From Chitinophagaceae bacterium (GTDB lineage: Bacteria > Bacteroidota > Bacteroidia > Chitinophagales > Chitinophagaceae): a DNA stretch of 8,329 nucleotides. The first letter of the stretch is position 1. Each line of letters starts with the position of its first letter. The notes beneath the pieces are model-generated. The model was not told where the DNA came from. It did not search any database and worked only from the letters and a program-made list of their open reading frames with translations. Position numbers and translations under genes: made by a program. Location of the stretch: contig CANCKV010000117.1 of the NCBI GenBank assembly GCA_947378615.1, positions 1 through 8,329 of the forward strand. Reading direction: 5' to 3'. Of this stretch, positions 6,648 to 8,329 are shown piece by piece.

Positions 6648-7124
6648 TTAGTATCTGCTACCACCGCCGCCGCCATATCCGCCGCCGCTGTTACCACGGT
6701 CACGTCCACCGCCGCCGCCGCCATCACGACCACCGCCGTATCCACCGCCACCGCTGTTTCCGCCACGGTATCCACCGCCGCCGCCGCTTCCGCCACGATA
6801 TCCACCACCGCCGCCATCACGACCGCCACCATATCCGCCGCCGCCTTCTCTCTTCTTGTATTCTCTTCTTTCTCCTTCAGGACGTGGAGTAGATTCGTTT
6901 ACAACAAGTTTGCGACCATCAATATCATACTCATTCAATGCACTGATTGCTGCTTTTGCAGCAGTGTCATCAGCCATTTCAACAAAGCCAAAACCTTTGC
7001 TGCGACCTGGACTAAACCTGTCTTCAACAACTTTTGCACTTGTAACTTCACCGTAAGGTGTAAAAAGGTCTTTTAATTCTGCACTAGTTAATGACCAGCT
7101 CAAATTTCCAACGTAAATGTTCAT
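6648..7124 (-). CDS. RRM RNA-binding protein with glycine-rich tail
   Basis: This 158-residue protein begins with one complete RNA recognition motif (about residues 1-78). RNP2 is IYVGNL at 3-8 and RNP1 is KGFGFVEM at 43-50, with the aromatic RNA-stacking residues Tyr4, Phe45 and Phe47. A short charged linker (RPEGERREYKKRE, 81-93) leads to a glycine-rich tail from 94 to 158 with YGGG, YRGG and RDGG repeats. The 15-residue block GGGGYGGGRDGGGGG occurs twice, at 94-108 and 125-139, encoded with synonymous differences. The tail DNA is strongly GC-rich in an AT-rich setting. The architecture matches cyanobacterial Rbp proteins and Bacteroidota RRM proteins, thought to bind mRNA or small RNAs and sometimes linked to cold response. 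The tail is likely disordered and may mediate RNA contact or self-association. The gene is monocistronic, with its own terminator and a leader of about 100 nt. Confidence 0.93.
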   Translation of the reverse strand: MNIYVGNLSWSLTSAELKDLFTPYGEVTSAKVVEDRFSPGRSKGFGFVEMADDTAAKAAISALNEYDIDGRKLVVNESTPRPEGERREYKKREGGGGYGGGRDGGGGGYRGGSGGGGGYRGGNSGGGGYGGGRDGGGGGGRDRGNSGGGYGGGGGSRY

Positions 7125-7231
7125 GTTTTTTTAATTAAAATAAAAAATAAAATGGTGTAAACAGTAACCAAAAACCCTGAATCATTTACGTTAAAAACGT
7201 TCGAGAGGATTGTAAACTGACCATTGAGACA

Positions 7232-7239
7232 CGAAAGTA
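7232..7239 (-). promoter_or_regulatory. Candidate -7 element of the RRM gene promoter
   Basis: TACTTTCG on the minus strand matches the Bacteroidota -7 consensus TAnnTTTG with one mismatch. The expected -33 TTTG is only partly present (AATG at 7262-7259, 19 bp upstream). Transcription from here would give a leader of about 100 nt containing the small hairpin ACGTT-TTT-AACGT at about 7184-7196. Confidence 0.3.
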
Positions 7240-7354
7240 TAATATTTAACTACATGAGCATTTTTTTTCTAAAAAAAAACACAAATATTCCACGATATTA
7301 CCCCACTATTCGACAAATAATTCGATAATTAAAGAATAACACCCTGTTTTAGGC

Positions 7355-7385
7355 AAAAAAAAGCCGTACCCAATTGGATACGGCT
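7355..7385 (-). terminator. Intrinsic terminator of the rpsF-rpsR-rplI operon
   Basis: On the minus strand AGCCGTATCC (7385-7376) pairs with GGGTACGGCT (7371-7362) around an AATT loop. The 10-bp stem has one U-G wobble and is followed by eight T. It starts 22 nt after the rplI stop codon and is a strong textbook terminator. Confidence 0.93.
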
Positions 7386-7407
7386 AAAATTTATCATCAT
7401 TAACTTC

Positions 7408-7854
7408 TTATTCTGCAACAACTTCAAACTCAACTTCAGTAACATGACCGCCACCGAAATCAATGCTTGCTTTGTAAGTACCCAATTCTTTTACATCATC
7501 ATTAATTGTGATACGCTTACGGTCAACTTCGTAACCCTTTTGATCACGGATTGCACGAGCAATTTGAAGAGAGGTAACACTACCGAAGATTTTTCCAGAA
7601 GTACCTGTCTTAGCACCCAATTTCAAAGGAGATGAAGTTATCACTTCGATTACCTTCTTAATTTCAGCCAACATAGCAGCTTCTTTCTTAGCCTTAACCT
7701 TTAAAGTTTCTTCCAACTTCTTAAGATTTGAAGGAGTTCCTTCAATAGCAAATTTTGGTGGAATCAAGTAGTTACGAGCATAACCATTTTTTACAGTTAC
7801 TAGTTCGTTACGACCACCTAAATTATCAACGTCTTGAATTAATATTACTTGCAT
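7408..7854 (-). CDS. rplI: 50S ribosomal protein L9
   Basis: L9 binds 23S rRNA near the base of the L1 stalk and helps maintain reading-frame fidelity. The 148-residue protein has the normal two-domain dumbbell form. The N-terminal rRNA-binding domain shows MQVILIQDVDNLGGRNELV and VKNGYARNYLIPP (residues 21-33). A long connecting helix rich in Lys, Glu and Ala spans about 41-75. The C-terminal domain includes SGKIFGSVTSLQIARAI. The gene is last in the canonical rpsF-rpsR-rplI operon. It is separated from rpsR by 91 bp, which is wide compared with the 2-bp gap between rpsF and rpsR, and that gap holds a possible RNA stem. A strong terminator follows it. Confidence 0.97.
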   Translation of the reverse strand: MQVILIQDVDNLGGRNELVTVKNGYARNYLIPPKFAIEGTPSNLKKLEETLKVKAKKEAAMLAEIKKVIEVITSSPLKLGAKTGTSGKIFGSVTSLQIARAIRDQKGYEVDRKRITINDDVKELGTYKASIDFGGGHVTEVEFEVVAE

Positions 7855-7872
7855 AATTTGTTTTGTTAGTTC

Positions 7873-7916
7873 CCGAGAGCCCAGCTATTATTTTAAACTG
7901 TCTCTTGACCTCTCGA
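7873..7916 (-). promoter_or_regulatory. Possible structured RNA element between rpsR and rplI
   Basis: In the rplI upstream mRNA a CGAGAG/CTCTCG stem (7915-7910 with 7879-7874), extended by a U-G pair, encloses a small GTC-AAGA-GAC hairpin (7909-7900). The 3' strand of the stem ends about 19 nt before the L9 start codon. The stem could be a processing site, a translation-control element for L9, or chance. I recognise no known ribosomal-protein leader family here. Confidence 0.35.
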
Positions 7917-7945
7917 CCAAGATTAGGGAAGGTTACTAAAATTGT

Positions 7946-8212
7946 TTATTTCATTAAATCTGTTACATAAGGTAACAAAGCCATTTGTCTTGCTTTTTTA
8001 ACAGCATCACCAACTTTACGTTGGTATTTCAAAGAGTTTCCACTCAAACGACGAGGCAATAATTTACCTTGTTCATTAATGAATTTCTTTAAGAAGTCGA
8101 CATCTTTGTAATCAACATACTTGATACCATATTTTTTGAAACGGCAGAATTTCTTCTTTTGCTTGTCTTGTTTTACCGCTGTAAGGTATTTTATATCAGT
8201 ACTCTTTGCCAT
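7946..8212 (-). CDS. rpsR: 30S ribosomal protein S18
   Basis: S18 is a small-subunit protein that binds 16S rRNA as a heterodimer with S6 on the platform of the 30S subunit. The 88-residue sequence is complete. It has the basic N-terminal extension ([20 protein letters not shown]), then [21 protein letters not shown] and the signature [20 protein letters not shown], ending in [12 protein letters not shown]. The single Cys23 lies in the usual FCRF motif. The start codon is only 2 bp beyond the rpsF stop, which suggests translational coupling with its binding partner S6. Confidence 0.97.
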   Translation of the reverse strand: MAKSTDIKYLTAVKQDKQKKKFCRFKKYGIKYVDYKDVDFLKKFINEQGKLLPRRLSGNSLKYQRKVGDAVKKARQMALLPYVTDLMK

Positions 8213-8214
8213 AA

Positions 8215-8329
8215 TTAAACTTTTGCTTTATCAAGGTTCTTAAATCCGCCATTTCTCTTTACATAGTTATACTCAACGGCGTTTTTGTCGAGCTTAGTAA
8301 CCATGTGACGCATAATTTGCTCGTCACGT
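8215..8329 (-). CDS. rpsF: 30S ribosomal protein S6, C-terminal end (partial)
   Basis: The last 37 codons of a minus-strand gene enter from the right edge and stop at TAA (8217-8215). The sequence contains [20 protein letters not shown] followed by [17 protein letters not shown], the C-terminal strand and tail of S6; the [15 protein letters not shown] stretch is typical of Bacteroidota S6. S6 pairs with S18, encoded just downstream. The start and most of the gene lie outside the window. Confidence 0.93.
   Translation of the reverse strand, partial: RDEQIMRHMVTKLDKNAVEYNYVKRNGGFKNLDKAKV

Noticed and set aside
6641..6832. Minus-strand ORF rich in Ala and Val
   Set aside because: It is an out-of-frame shadow of the GGC/GGA-rich glycine tail of the RRM gene.
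1..8329. tRNA or rRNA genes
   Set aside because: No cloverleaf signatures or rRNA-like sequence were seen on either strand.

Overview
The window looks like chromosomal DNA of a Bacteroidota bacterium, probably from the Chitinophagales/Sphingobacteriales side; the genus cannot be told. The grounds are the ParC sequence (a Bacteroidota-type topoisomerase IV A subunit without a canonical gyrase box), a small RRM protein with a glycine-rich tail, the AT-rich background, the general lack of Shine-Dalgarno sequences before starts, and intergenic spacers full of short repeats. No phage, plasmid, CRISPR or defence genes are visible.

Layout, left to right. Positions 1-306 hold the remains of a plus-strand gene that seems to be frameshifted and truncated. 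A 265-bp spacer follows, then parC on the plus strand (572-3088). ParC converges on a minus-strand cluster read right to left: N-carbamoylputrescine amidase (5372-6238), agmatine deiminase (4143-5198) and an aldo/keto reductase-like protein (3227-4117). A gene-free stretch of about 400 bp (6239-6647) carries a candidate promoter for that cluster, REP-like and inverted repeats, and the terminator of the next gene. Still on the minus strand come an RRM RNA-binding protein (6648-7124), and then the end of the ribosomal protein operon rpsF-rpsR-rplI (8329 down to 7408), closed by a strong intrinsic terminator.

Function. The two agu enzymes together convert agmatine to putrescine through N-carbamoylputrescine. 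The third gene of that cluster keeps the YdhF-type reductase fold signatures but has lost two of the four catalytic residues (Tyr to Phe51, His to Gln126) and part of the nicotinamide-binding motif, so it is probably not a normal reductase. ParC, the RRM protein and S6/S18/L9 are housekeeping information-processing genes.

The most unusual structure is non-coding. A 19-unit heptanucleotide array (AACCTGT type, 5236-5368) keeps perfect 7-bp register inside the agu cluster and contains a 70-bp higher-order repeat. A second, different heptamer run (ACTCATA/ACTTATC type, 3198-3225) lies next to the aldo/keto reductase stop codon and has an inverted partner on the parC side. Both arrays sit 2-3 bp beyond the stop codon of a minus-strand gene. 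No clearly new enzymatic system was found; these arrays and the apparent pseudoenzyme are the best leads.
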